A stretch of DNA of 64,000 nucleotides from Methylobacterium nodulans ORS 2060. Its GTDB lineage: Bacteria; Pseudomonadota; Alphaproteobacteria; Rhizobiales; Beijerinckiaceae. The position numbers and the translations under genes are program-made. How positions within the stretch are numbered: position 1 is the stretch's first letter; each line of letters starts with the position of its first letter. Positions 39,701-48,537 of this stretch are shown here, piece by piece. The stretch is from the NCBI RefSeq assembly GCF_000022085.1, contig NC_011894.1:2010501-2074500 (forward strand), read 5' to 3'. Below the pieces are notes generated by a model. The model ran no database searches. It saw nothing but the letters and a program-made list of their open reading frames with translations, and was not told the DNA's origin.

Positions 39701-42700
39701 CATCGTCGAGGCGTCCGACCGGCAGGGTGGCCTCGCCCTCGAACCAGCCGGGGCTGAGCCCGAAGACGAGATCGCGGAACAGGGAGGCGGCGGGCTCCAC
39801 GGCGGCGAAGAGGCCGCCGGTCGCGAGGCTCGCGGCGAGCCGCCCGAGGAGATCCCGGTCGCTGCGGTGGAGCACGTCGCTCGCCAGCACCGCATCGACG
39901 CTGGCCGGGGCGAGTTCCGCCGCATCCTCGATCACGCTGACGCCGGCCGGGAGGGCGAGCCGGGCCCGCTCGGCGAGGCGATGATCCGCCTCGAACACGG
40001 TGAGCTTCGCCTCGCAGGCGGCCGCGAAGGCCGCGACCTGCGCGGAGAGCGGGCCGTAGCCGATCTGGAGGAGGCGCAACGCCCGGTCGCGCGGCAGCGC
40101 CGACTGGCTGCGCTCGAGGAGCCGCATCAGCGTCGCCGCCGAGGCGCGCACCGTGGCGCCGCGCAGCGCGAAGCCGTCCAGGGCCGCCTGCGGCAGGACC
40201 GGCGGCTGCGTCAGGGCCCCGTCGAGGAGACGGCCCACCACCGCGCCGAGATCCGCGCAGAGCAGCAGCTCCGCCGAGAGGTCGGGATGGTCCGCCGCGA
40301 TCCAGCGCATGATCTCGTCGGGATCGGGCAGCGTCACGTCGGTGCGCAGCCGCCAGCGGCCGTTCTCCGTGCTCTCTGCGAGGCCGCTGCCTTCGAGGGC
40401 GATGAGCTGATTGACGAACCACGCCCGCAGCGCCGCCGGCACCTGGGGGGTGGCGGCGAGGTCGATCATGCCCCCGCGGGACAGGCCCCGGGCGAGCCGG
40501 TAGGCGAGCGCCGTCGCCCAGCCTTCGAGCAGCATGTGGCCGGGCGCGAGCACGGCCTCGCCCTCAGCGATCACGCTCGGCGCCTGCCGCCGGACGATCG
40601 TCGCGACCGAGGGCTGTGGCTCGAGCGGAATCGCGGTCGGCTCGGTGGCGAGCTCCGTCGACTGCCGGATCAGGTAGGCGTCGAGGTCGCCGCCGGCCTT
40701 GCCGCGCAGGGCCTGGAAGCGGCCTTCGCGCAGGGTGGCGATCACCGCGCCCTCGGCATCGAGGAGGGTGAAGTCCGCCAGGATGCTGCGCTCGTTGCAG
40801 CGCAGGGTGCGGATCACCGCGCGGGCGATCACGGTGCCGGGCCGCAGCAGCCGCACCTCGCCGAAGCGCACCGGCACATAGGCCTTGGTGGCGCTCTCGC
40901 CGAGGAGATCCGCGAAGAGCAGGATCAGGCCGTGGAAGCAGGAATCGAGGCGCGACGGCACCAGGCCGAAGCGGGGATTCGCCTCCGCCGGCACGAGTTC
41001 CGACACGATCGTCGTCTCGTCGATCCGGGCGCTGCGGGCCACCTGCCGGAAGCTCGGGCCGAAGCCGAGCCCTGAGCGCAGCGCCCGCTGGTAGAGTTCG
41101 TGGCCCTCGACGACCTGCTCGTCGGGAAGCGCCACCGTCACCGGAGGCGGAGCCGGCCGCTCGCCTTCCACGATCTTCGCCACGGCGTGGAGCTGCCACG
41201 CCGCCTGGGCGAGCCGCGGCCGGGAGAGGATCTGCACCTGGTTGATGCCGGGCGCGAACCGCGCCTGCACCTCGCGCAGGGCCTCCTCGGAGAAGATCAT
41301 CGGCTGCTGGATCTCGACATCCGCCAGCGTGACGGCGTCCGAGCCCAGATGCTCGCGGGCGACCGCCAGGGCCATCTCGACGAAGGCGGCGCCCGGGAGG
41401 ATCGCCTGTCCGTCGATGCGGTGATCGTCGAGGTCCGGGTTGGTGGCGAGGTCGAGATGCGCCTGCCATTCCAGCCCGCCCGCGAACAGGCGCGAGCCGA
41501 TCAGCGGGTGGTAGGGCCGCGGGCTCGCGGGGCTCAGCACCTCCGTGGTCTCGGCGAGCCGGAAGGTCTTGCGCTGCCACGGATAGGTGGGCAGCGCCAC
41601 CGCGCCGGCCGGATCGGCCCCGAAGGCGACGTCCTCGTCCAAAGCCGCGCCCTGCACCAGGGCACTCGCCAGCGCCTGCAGGAAGGGATCGCGGTCGGTC
41701 GGCTTCTTCTGCAGCACGCCGACCGTGGCGCCATCGATGCCGAGCGGCTCCAGGCAGTCGCCGATATGCGGCAGCAGGGTCGGACGCGGCCCGACCTCCA
41801 CGAACACCCGCGCCCCGGCCTTCGCAGCCGCCTGCACCGCCTCGCTGAACCGCACCGGCTCGCGGATGTTGCGCCACCAGTAGCCGGCATCGAAGCGCTC
41901 GCCCGGCAGCACATCGCCCGTCACCGTCGAGGCGAGCGGGACCGTGCCGGCCGCAGGCGTCAGGCCCTTGAGGTCGCGCAGGAGCGGCCCCTCGATCGGA
42001 TCCATCAGGCGCCCATGGAAGGCGTAGTCGAGGTCGAGCTTGCGCCCGCGGCGGCGCTTGCGAGCGATCGCCTTCATGGCGGCCTCGATCGAATCGACGG
42101 GGCCGGCCACCGTCACGGCCTTCGGGCTGTTGAACGCCGCGATGTCGAGGTCCGGAAAATCGACGAGGAAGCTCTCCACCTCCTCGACGGGCGCGAGCAG
42201 CACCGCCATGGTGCCAAGGCCGCGCGTGCTCTCCTGGTGCTTCGAGCGGTTGAAGATCACCCGCACGGCCTGGTCGAGGCTGAGGATGCCGGCCGCTTCC
42301 GCGGCTGCGATCTCGCCGACCGAGTGGCCGAGGATGATGCCGGGCTTGAGGCCGAGGGCGCGCAGGGAAGCGGTCGAGGCGCTCTGGATCGCGAAGATCA
42401 GCGGCTGCGATACGCTGGTGAGCGCAAGGCGCTGGTCGAGATCCTCGGCGAACAGCGCCTCCTTGAGCGACCAGCCCGAGAGCGGCCCGAACAGGGCATC
42501 GACCGCGTCGAAGCACGCGGCGAAGACGGCGCTCGTCGCGTAGGCGTCCCGGCCCATGCCGGCCCACTGGCTGCCATTGCCCGAATACACGAAGGCGACC
42601 GGCCCGGCGCGCTCGACCGCGGTGCCGAGGGCGGCGCCCTGCGGCTCTTCCGCAGCGGCGACGGCCCGCAGGGTCTCGGCGATTGCGGCGGGATCGGTCA

Positions 42701-44210
42701 GCGGAACGGCGAGGCGCGCGGGCAGGCGCTCGCGGCGGTGGGCGGCGGCGGCGGCGATCCGGGCGAGTTCCGCCGGCTCGGCTCCCTCCAGCCGGTCGGC
42801 ATAGGCCTCCGCGAGGTCGTTGAGGGCGGCCCTCGTCTGCGCCGAGACCAGCAGCACCTCGGGAGCGGGAGCCGGCGTCGCCCCGGCCGGCCGGACGGGC
42901 TTCGCCGCGCCCTTGGTGTCGGTCACCTTGGGGTCGGTCAGGATGACGTGGGCGTTCGTCCCGCCGAAGCCGAAGGAGTTCACGCCCGCGAAGCGCTCAG
43001 GCCCGGTCCGGGGCAGGGGCCGCAGGGCCGTGTTGACCGAAAGGTTCAGCTCGTCGAAGCGGATGCCGGGATTGAGCTCGTCGCAATGCAGCGAGGGCGG
43101 CAGCAGGTCGTGCTCGAGGGCGAGGCTCGCCTTGAGCAGCCCGGCCAGCCCCGAGACCGGCTCGGTATGGCCGATATTGGTCTTGATCGAGCCGATCGGC
43201 AGCGGGGCCGAGCGGGCGCGGCCGAGCTTGGCGCCGATGGCGCCGGCCTCGATCGGGTCGCCAACCGGCGTGCCGGTGCCGTGCGCCTCCACGAAGGAGA
43301 CCGCATCGAGGTCGATCCCGGCCTCGCGGTAGATCTCTTCGAGGAGCACGCCCTGGGCGTAGCCGGAGGGAAGCGAGATGCCGGTGGTGCGCCCGTCCGA
43401 GTTGACCTTGGAGGCCGCGATGACGCTGCGCACGCTGGCGCCGGCGCGCGCGGCGGCCTTTGCCGATTGCAGCACCAGGACCACGCCGCCCTCCGCCCGG
43501 ACATAGCCGTCCGCCTTCGACGAGAAGGCGCGGCACAGCCCGGTGCGCGACAGCATCGAGGCATTCGAGAAGGAGACGAAGTTGAACGGGCTCGCGAGCA
43601 CGTTGACGCCCGCGACCACCGCCGTGTCGATGCGGCCGGAGGCGATCGCCGCCACGGCGGCGTCGAGGGCGACGAGCGACGAGGAGCAGGCCGTGTCGAG
43701 GGTGAAGCTCGGCCCCTTCAGGTCGAAGATGTAGGAGATGCGGTTCGAGAGGATCGACAGCGTGTTGCCGGTCGCCGCATAGGCGTCGCCGGAGGCCACG
43801 TCGAGCACCCGCAGGTTGCCGTAATCCAGCGACGAGGCGCCCACGAACACGCCCACCTCGCTGCCCGCGATGGCGGAGGGGCGCAGGCCCGCATCCTCGA
43901 GCGCCTCCCAGGTCAGCTCCAGCAGCAGACGCTGCTGCGGGTCCATCTGCTCCGCCTCGCGCGGCGAGATGCCGAAGACGGTCGGGTCGAAGGACCAGAT
44001 GTCGTCGAGCACGCCGGCGGCCCAGGTGTAGCTCTTGCCACGCTCCTGCGCCCGCGGATGGCCGAGACGCTCCAGCGACCAGCGGTCCTCCGGAATCCGC
44101 GAGACGGCGCAGCGACCCTCCACGAGAAGCTGCCAGAGGCCGTCGATACCGGTTGCACCCGGGAGCCGGCAGGCTCGGCCGATGATCGCGATGTCAGGAC
44201 GATGTCTCAC
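36756..44210 (-). CDS. rkpA: Reducing type I polyketide synthase, RkpA-like
   Basis: A single 2484-residue multidomain enzyme. KS is about 1-430 (C175 in DTACSSS, later EAHGTGT and NIGHTE). AT is about 545-860 (S630 in GHSVGE; YAFH suggests malonyl). DH is about 895-1190 (H930 in DHRIDGQAILPG). A degenerate methyltransferase follows at about 1240-1520 (IGYGPLSAQ replaces the usual glycine motif), then a structural KR half. ER is about 1755-2065 (HGGAGGVG at 1885), KR about 2080-2310 (TGGLGGFG at 2087, Y2230), ACP about 2365-2450 (S2398 in GLDSLMG). No thioesterase. GTG 44210 starts at the KS. It probably makes a saturated chain for the capsule lipid. Confidence 0.88.
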   Translation of the reverse strand: MRHRPDIAIIGRACRLPGATGIDGLWQLLVEGRCAVSRIPEDRWSLERLGHPRAQERGKSYTWAAGVLDDIWSFDPTVFGISPREAEQMDPQQRLLLELTWEALEDAGLRPSAIAGSEVGVFVGASSLDYGNLRVLDVASGDAYAATGNTLSILSNRISYIFDLKGPSFTLDTACSSSLVALDAAVAAIASGRIDTAVVAGVNVLASPFNFVSFSNASMLSRTGLCRAFSSKADGYVRAEGGVVLVLQSAKAAARAGASVRSVIAASKVNSDGRTTGISLPSGYAQGVLLEEIYREAGIDLDAVSFVEAHGTGTPVGDPIEAGAIGAKLGRARSAPLPIGSIKTNIGHTEPVSGLAGLLKASLALEHDLLPPSLHCDELNPGIRFDELNLSVNTALRPLPRTGPERFAGVNSFGFGGTNAHVILTDPKVTDTKGAAKPVRPAGATPAPAPEVLLVSAQTRAALNDLAEAYADRLEGAEPAELARIAAAAAHRRERLPARLAVPLTDPAAIAETLRAVAAAEEPQGAALGTAVERAGPVAFVYSGNGSQWAGMGRDAYATSAVFAACFDAVDALFGPLSGWSLKEALFAEDLDQRLALTSVSQPLIFAIQSASTASLRALGLKPGIILGHSVGEIAAAEAAGILSLDQAVRVIFNRSKHQESTRGLGTMAVLLAPVEEVESFLVDFPDLDIAAFNSPKAVTVAGPVDSIEAAMKAIARKRRRGRKLDLDYAFHGRLMDPIEGPLLRDLKGLTPAAGTVPLASTVTGDVLPGERFDAGYWWRNIREPVRFSEAVQAAAKAGARVFVEVGPRPTLLPHIGDCLEPLGIDGATVGVLQKKPTDRDPFLQALASALVQGAALDEDVAFGADPAGAVALPTYPWQRKTFRLAETTEVLSPASPRPYHPLIGSRLFAGGLEWQAHLDLATNPDLDDHRIDGQAILPGAAFVEMALAVAREHLGSDAVTLADVEIQQPMIFSEEALREVQARFAPGINQVQILSRPRLAQAAWQLHAVAKIVEGERPAPPPVTVALPDEQVVEGHELYQRALRSGLGFGPSFRQVARSARIDETTIVSELVPAEANPRFGLVPSRLDSCFHGLILLFADLLGESATKAYVPVRFGEVRLLRPGTVIARAVIRTLRCNERSILADFTLLDAEGAVIATLREGRFQALRGKAGGDLDAYLIRQSTELATEPTAIPLEPQPSVATIVRRQAPSVIAEGEAVLAPGHMLLEGWATALAYRLARGLSRGGMIDLAATPQVPAALRAWFVNQLIALEGSGLAESTENGRWRLRTDVTLPDPDEIMRWIAADHPDLSAELLLCADLGAVVGRLLDGALTQPPVLPQAALDGFALRGATVRASAATLMRLLERSQSALPRDRALRLLQIGYGPLSAQVAAFAAACEAKLTVFEADHRLAERARLALPAGVSVIEDAAELAPASVDAVLASDVLHRSDRDLLGRLAASLATGGLFAAVEPAASLFRDLVFGLSPGWFEGEATLPVGRLDDVAGWQRTLSAAGLVKVAADRAATEAGNDLLLLAEAPPRPKPAPGQTFAFIIGSNDEFAAETASSLATLLVASGVHVSIILDSEVSLRELARETPDTVVYLAGAFARGGDPAEHLRDRCLSLKRCVEHLGTRPTRLWVVCPGATRDHGGQICSVETGVWAFTRTLANEVASLDVRRIDLSSALSSKRSAERLRDLILSGTPETEIVLDEDRTRVVRFSPGSGGLRLGPDAAAAPAARLERSAVGGLNEMRWGPAERVAPGPGQVEIAVEATGLNFRDVLWALSMLPEEILEDGFAGPRLGLECAGRVAAVGPGVTAVAPGDAVVAFAQSGFATHVVVPEMVVARAPKGISLQAAATTPVAFLTAYYGLVTLAHLKAGEWVLVHGGAGGVGLAALQIASLRGARVIATAGSTEKRALVKALGAERVLDSRSLAFVDEIRRITGDGVDVVLNSLSGEAMERSLNVLKPFGRFVELGKRDYVANTHIGLRPFRRNLSYFGVDLDQLLQFQPEEGQRLFREVMALFADGALKPLPYQPFAAEEVSDAFRLMQQSGHVGKIVIAPPKPGTIPAETRRPFVVAPDRSHLVTGGLGGFGIEAARWLADRGARHIVLVGRKAPTGEAALSAIAELRGSGVNLRVASCDTTDREAVARLLDEVEAEGPPLAGIIHGAMVLQDGLIANLDPAALEAVLAPKVTGASHLDALTRSRDLDYFVLFSSATTFIGNPGQGAYVAANGFMEGLARQRRRLGLPALAVAWGAIGDVGVLARNRAVMETLSERVGVTPVEARKSLDLMAEALGLQGPAPDDAVVAIAAMHWGKARERLATLKAPSYAALGSEQQAEAGGVTAISIPSLLRSLDIDEVRKVVADAIVEDVARILRLPKDDLSRVRQLSEIGLDSLMGVELGASLQERFGLEAPPAGVSSGQTIVELADTLIQSVAAPIDEGAAAVLSLAQRHAGESLDASQLDPLQALVEEKSREIKVIL

Positions 44211-44609
44211 GTTCGGTACGCACGCTCGCTCATTGGGGAAGCCGGCGGTTTCGTGCCGACGCGGACCTTCCTAAGCCATAGTATGCAACCTGAGCCGAGG
44301 CCAACCCCCGGAGGCCGCCGTAATCCCACCATCCGTACCAATACGCGAACAGTGTTGCACATCTTCATCAGTCAAACTTGTGTCGCAAAGAGTGGCAGCT
44401 TGCCCTCATCCGCAGCACATCGACAAGTTTCTCAAGTTGGCACGGGGCAGGGGTACGGTTAAGTTAACGCCGCTCCGCCCTGTGCTCGCCCGGGTGAACA
44501 ATAAACGTGAAATTCGGGTCGTATTGCGGCAGCCGCGGGTCGGGCAGGGCGAAATGGACCGCCTTGCGGCGCGGGCGGGCCTGGGGCGCGACCACCGGAC
44601 AGGCCGGAT
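44211..44609. other. Spacer upstream of the PKS gene
   Basis: These 399 bases have lower GC than the flanks and probably hold the PKS promoter on the minus strand. A TTGACT near 44370 (minus strand) has no matching -10 in register. No gene was seen apart from a nine-codon out-of-frame start just before the PKS. Confidence 0.4.
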
Positions 44610-44846
44610 TCAGAAGGCCTTGAAGGTGATGATGGTGCGGGTGTCCTGGATGTCGGGAATCGTCTGCACCTGCGCGGCCACGAAATGGCCGATATCCACG
44701 TCGTCGTCGACGTGGAACTTCGCCAGCACGTCGTAATGCCCGGCCGTGGAATAGATCTCGGACGCGATCTCCCGGTCGGCGAGGGCGCTGGCGACCGAGT
44801 AGGTGCGCCCGAGCCGGCATTTGATCTCGACGAAGAAGGTCTGCAT
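44610..44846 (-). CDS. Stand-alone Lrp/AsnC ligand-binding (RAM) domain protein
   Basis: This 78-residue protein has only the effector-binding beta-alpha-beta domain of Lrp/AsnC regulators (MQTFFVEIKCRLGRTYSVAS...GHYDVLAKFHVDDDVDIG). There is no helix-turn-helix. Such small proteins form oligomers and bind amino acids or modulate full Lrp proteins. It sits 25 bases before the ugd-like gene, in the same orientation, and upstream of the PKS, so it could tune the locus; that is inference. Confidence 0.82.
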   Translation of the reverse strand: MQTFFVEIKCRLGRTYSVASALADREIASEIYSTAGHYDVLAKFHVDDDVDIGHFVAAQVQTIPDIQDTRTIITFKAF

Positions 44847-44870
44847 CGGCTTTCAGGCTCCGCAATCGAC

Positions 44871-46262
44871 TCAACCGGGCGGAAGGCCCGTCCCGCCCCC
44901 GGCAGACGCGCCGTCGCGGTGCGGGACCTCTTCGGCGGACATCACCGCGCCGCGCTCAGGGGCGCGTCCGACGCTGGTATAGGCGAAGCCGTACCGGCGG
45001 GCATCCTCGGGCCGGTAGACATTGCGCAGGTCGACGAGGACCGGGGCCGCCATCACGGCCCGCAGCCGAGCGAGGTCGAGGGCCCGGAACGCGTTCCACT
45101 CGGTCACGATCACCAGCGCGTCCGCTTTCTCCGCACAGGAATAGGGATCCTCCGCATACTCCACCCCGCTCAGAAGCGGACGGGCCTGCTCCATCCCCTC
45201 GGGGTCGTAGGCCACCACCCGCGCTCCCGCATCCTGGAGCCCGGCGATGATCGCCAGGGAGGGAGCGTCGCGCATGTCGTCGGTGTTCGGCTTGAAGGTC
45301 AGCCCCAGCACCGCGATCCGCTTGCCCCGCACGCTGCCCCCGCAGGCCAGGATCACCTTGCGGGCCATCGCCCGCTTGCGGCTGTCGTTGACCGCCACCA
45401 CGGTCTCCACCAGCCGCACCGGGCTGCCGGCATCCTGCGCCGTCTTGACCAGCGCCAGCGTGTCCTTGGGAAAGCAGGAGCCGCCATAGCCCGGGCCCGC
45501 ATGCAGGAATTTCGGCCCGATCCGGTTGTCGAGGCCGATGCCGCGGGCCACCTGCTGCACGTCGGCGCCGACCTGCTCGCACAGATCGGCCATCTCGTTG
45601 ATGAAGGTGATCTTGGTGGCCAGGAACGCATTGGCCGCGTACTTGGTCAGCTCGGCGGTGCGCCGGCTGGTCACCAGGATCGGCGCCTGGTTGAGGTAGA
45701 GCGGGCGGTAGAGCTCGCTGATCACCTCGGCGGCGCGGGCCTCCTCGGCGCCGATGACGATGCGGTCGGGCCGCTTGAAGTCGGCGATGGCCGCGCCCTC
45801 GCGCAGGAATTCGGGGTTGGAGACCACGGCGACCTCGGCCGCGGGGCGGCTCTCGCGGATGATGCGCTCGACCTCGTCGCCGGTGCCGACCGGGACGGTG
45901 GACTTGGTGACCACCACGGTGAAGCGGGTGAGCGCCTGGGCGATGTCGCGGGCGGCCTGGAACACGAAGCTGAGATCGGCAAAGCCGTCGCCGCGGCGGG
46001 AGGGGGTGCCCACCGCGATGAAGACCGCATCGGCATCCGCCACGCCGGCGGCGAGGTCGGTGGTGAAGGAGAGCCGGCCCTGGCGGACGTTGTCAGCCAC
46101 CAGGGTGTCGAGGCCGGGCTCGAAGATCGGCATGCGGCCGGCCGTGAGCGCCTCGATCTTGGCCGGGTCCTTGTCGACGCACACCACATTGTGGCCGAAA
46201 TCGGCAAAGCAGGCCCCCGAAACCAGACCGACATAGCCGGATCCCACCATTGCCACGCGCAT
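44871..46262 (-). CDS. rkpK: UDP-glucose 6-dehydrogenase, RkpK-like
   Basis: It oxidises UDP-glucose to UDP-glucuronate with two NAD. The 463-residue protein has VGSGYVG at 6-12, the middle-domain motif TKYAANAFLATKITFINE, catalytic C263 in GGSCFPKD and the C-terminal GLTFKPNTDDMRDAPS. ATG 46262 gives the exact Rossmann N-terminus; 12 more upstream residues are not family-like. UDP-glucuronate is a common capsule precursor, and rkpK is the rhizobial K-antigen homologue. The last 25 residues form an extra low-complexity tail. Confidence 0.92.
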   Translation of the reverse strand: MRVAMVGSGYVGLVSGACFADFGHNVVCVDKDPAKIEALTAGRMPIFEPGLDTLVADNVRQGRLSFTTDLAAGVADADAVFIAVGTPSRRGDGFADLSFVFQAARDIAQALTRFTVVVTKSTVPVGTGDEVERIIRESRPAAEVAVVSNPEFLREGAAIADFKRPDRIVIGAEEARAAEVISELYRPLYLNQAPILVTSRRTAELTKYAANAFLATKITFINEMADLCEQVGADVQQVARGIGLDNRIGPKFLHAGPGYGGSCFPKDTLALVKTAQDAGSPVRLVETVVAVNDSRKRAMARKVILACGGSVRGKRIAVLGLTFKPNTDDMRDAPSLAIIAGLQDAGARVVAYDPEGMEQARPLLSGVEYAEDPYSCAEKADALVIVTEWNAFRALDLARLRAVMAAPVLVDLRNVYRPEDARRYGFAYTSVGRAPERGAVMSAEEVPHRDGASAGGGTGLPPG

Positions 46263-46371
46263 CTCGACCCCCGTCCTGCGCTTCGGCCGGCCCGGCACGC
46301 CGCCTGGGTTCCGATCCGGAGCAATCCTCTAGCGGGGCAATCTGCGGCCGGCAACCGAGGCCGGCCCGCGC

Positions 46372-48537
46372 TCACCATAGCCGGAACTGCGCCTTCGCGC
46401 GCGCGAAGTTCGGGTTGTAGTAGGGATCGTTGCGCAGCTGCGGGCCCCAGCGGTCCAGCATCGTCATCACCTCGGCCTCGAAGCGGGCGCGCTTGGCCGG
46501 CGTGTCCTCCAGGCCACGGCTCTTCGATTCGTGGTGGATCAGGCTGGCATGCGGCGTCCAGATGATCAGATAACCCGCCTGCCGGATGCGCAGGCAGAGG
46601 TCGACGTCGTTGAATGCCACGGTGAGGCGCTCCGCGTCGAAGCCGCCCACCTGCGTGAAGACGCTGCGGCGCATCATCAGGCAGGCGCCGGTGACGGCGG
46701 AGACCTCCTGCGCCATGACCATGCGGCCGAAATAGCCCGGATCGTCCGGCCCGATGCCGGGATGGCTGTGGCCGGCGACGCCGCCCGCCCCCAGCACCAC
46801 GCCCCCGTGCTGGAGCGTGCCGTCCGGATAGGACAGCTTCGCGCCCACGGCGCCGACGGTCGGCTCGACGGCGATGGAGGCCATCTCGGTGAGCCAGCCC
46901 GGCTGCGTCACCTCCACGTCGTTGTTGAGGAAGAGGATGAGCGGCCCGGTCGCCGCCGCCGCCCCCTGATTCGACAGGGCCGAGAAGTTGAAGGCGCCGG
47001 GGCTCGTGAGGACGCGGACCCGCGGATCGGTGGCGGCCTCGGCCAGGAGCGCCGCGGTCTCGGGTTCACGGCTGTCGTTGTCGAGGATGATCACCTCGAT
47101 GTCCGGATAGGCGGTCTCGTGCAGCAGCCCCCTCAGGGCGACGCGTAAAAGTTCCGCCCGGTCGCGGGTCGGGATCACCACCGAGACGCGCGGGGCGGGG
47201 GCGGGGAGGGCGCGGACCAGGCGGTTGAACCCGAGCGGCCCGCGCTCGGCGCGGTGCGGCCAGCCGCGCCGGGCGATCAGGTCGCGCAGGGCCTGGAGCC
47301 GGGCGGCCTCGGCGCGTTCGAGCGCCGTGTCCGAGAAGGTGCCGGAGCCGATCGCCGCGCGCCAATGATAGAGCACCTGCGGCAGGTGCCGGATGCGGTC
47401 CCGGGACAGGCGGTCGCTGAGGCGCAGGAGCAGGTCGTGATCCTGGCTGCCCTCGAAGCCGACTTTCAGGCCGCCGACCTCGCGCACCAGGCTGGTCCGC
47501 ACCACGGTCAGGTGGTTGATGTAGTTCTGGGCGTAGAGGAGTTCGGGATTCCAGTCGCACTTGAAATGCGGCTCGAAGCGCCGGCCCTTGACGTCGATCT
47601 TGTCCTCGTCGGTGTAGACGAGATCGAGCTGCGGCTCGCGCAGGATGGCCTTCGCGACCTCGAACAGGGCGTGCTCCGGCAGCACGTCGTCGTGATCCAT
47701 GAAGGCGACGAAGGCGCCCGTCGCGAGCTCCAGCGCCGTGTTGGTGGCCCGCGCGATATGCCCGTTCTCCGGGCGGCGCACCAGCCTCACGCGCGGCTCC
47801 TCCTTGGCGATTCGGGCGAGGAGGCGTGGCACCGCCGGATCCGTCGATGCATCGTCGGCGATGCACAGCTCCCAATGCGGATAGAGCTGCGCACGGACCG
47901 AGCGGAGCGCCTCCTCCAGCACCTTCGGCGCCGGATTGTAGACCGGCATCACCACCGAGATCCGCGGTGGATCGGTCATCGCCGCGACCTCGGCCCGGAT
48001 CCGTGCGCGATCATCATCCGACAGGGTGTCGAAGCAGCGCACCCAGGTGTCGTAGCCCGTGAGGCCCGGCGGGGTGATCGCCCGCGTCAGCCGGTTGCGC
48101 GCGCGCACCCGCTTGCCGAGGCTGCGCCAGAGCACCGCCTGCGCGGCGAGGTCCGGCCGGCGCAGGGCGCCCCGGCCCAGGAGGGCGAGGCGGCTGCGTA
48201 CCCGGATGGTGAGATCGGTCAGCGTCACCTCGGTCTCGCCGAGCATCGGCGTGAGCCGGAGGGCGACGAGGCCCGCGGGCAGCCGCCCGATCCAGGTGAA
48301 GCGGCCGTTGCCGAAGGCGCGCTCGGCGAGGCTGGTGGTCTCGTGCTCGCTCAGGCCCTCGGCGACCGCGGCGAGTTCGACCCGGCTGAACGAGCCGCGG
48401 CCCTCATCGCGAAAACTGATCTCCACCCAGCGTCCGCCGAGACCGGCACCGCGCAGGTCGAGGAGGAGCGCGGCGGCATCATGCGGATCGGCGGCAAACG
48501 CGCGCGTCGTGCCGGATCCCCGGAGCGGCACGATCAT
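46372..48537 (-). CDS. Tandem-domain glycosyltransferase, family 2
   Basis: A 721-residue protein with an N-terminal region of unknown fold (about 1-185) and two GT-A catalytic domains. The first, from about 190, has ISVVMPVYN, ADDASTD and FMDHDD; the second, from about 450, has VSVVIPTRDR, LDNDS and FLNNDVE. It ends with WTPHASLIHHESKSRG. Such proteins extend surface polysaccharides with alternating linkages. Start is uncertain: ATG 48537, or a GTG at 48600 with a better GGGGGCGAG site. It probably acts in capsule or O-antigen assembly with the neighbouring ugd-like gene. Confidence 0.85.
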   Translation of the reverse strand: MIVPLRGSGTTRAFAADPHDAAALLLDLRGAGLGGRWVEISFRDEGRGSFSRVELAAVAEGLSEHETTSLAERAFGNGRFTWIGRLPAGLVALRLTPMLGETEVTLTDLTIRVRSRLALLGRGALRRPDLAAQAVLWRSLGKRVRARNRLTRAITPPGLTGYDTWVRCFDTLSDDDRARIRAEVAAMTDPPRISVVMPVYNPAPKVLEEALRSVRAQLYPHWELCIADDASTDPAVPRLLARIAKEEPRVRLVRRPENGHIARATNTALELATGAFVAFMDHDDVLPEHALFEVAKAILREPQLDLVYTDEDKIDVKGRRFEPHFKCDWNPELLYAQNYINHLTVVRTSLVREVGGLKVGFEGSQDHDLLLRLSDRLSRDRIRHLPQVLYHWRAAIGSGTFSDTALERAEAARLQALRDLIARRGWPHRAERGPLGFNRLVRALPAPAPRVSVVIPTRDRAELLRVALRGLLHETAYPDIEVIILDNDSREPETAALLAEAATDPRVRVLTSPGAFNFSALSNQGAAAATGPLILFLNNDVEVTQPGWLTEMASIAVEPTVGAVGAKLSYPDGTLQHGGVVLGAGGVAGHSHPGIGPDDPGYFGRMVMAQEVSAVTGACLMMRRSVFTQVGGFDAERLTVAFNDVDLCLRIRQAGYLIIWTPHASLIHHESKSRGLEDTPAKRARFEAEVMTMLDRWGPQLRNDPYYNPNFARAKAQFRLW

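Noticed and set aside
41100..44462. Very long open frames opposite real genes, for example 1120 codons on the plus strand opposite the PKS, 864 codons opposite the KpsC-like gene (30948-33542) and 500 codons opposite the ActF-like gene (53342-54844)
   Set aside because: High GC makes antisense frames long. Their products are Arg/Gly/Ala/His-rich with no domain features, while the opposite strand encodes clear families.
45705..45713. GGCGGTAG resembling the ops/JUMPstart element of capsule operons
   Set aside because: It is inside the UDP-glucose dehydrogenase coding region and on the wrong strand.
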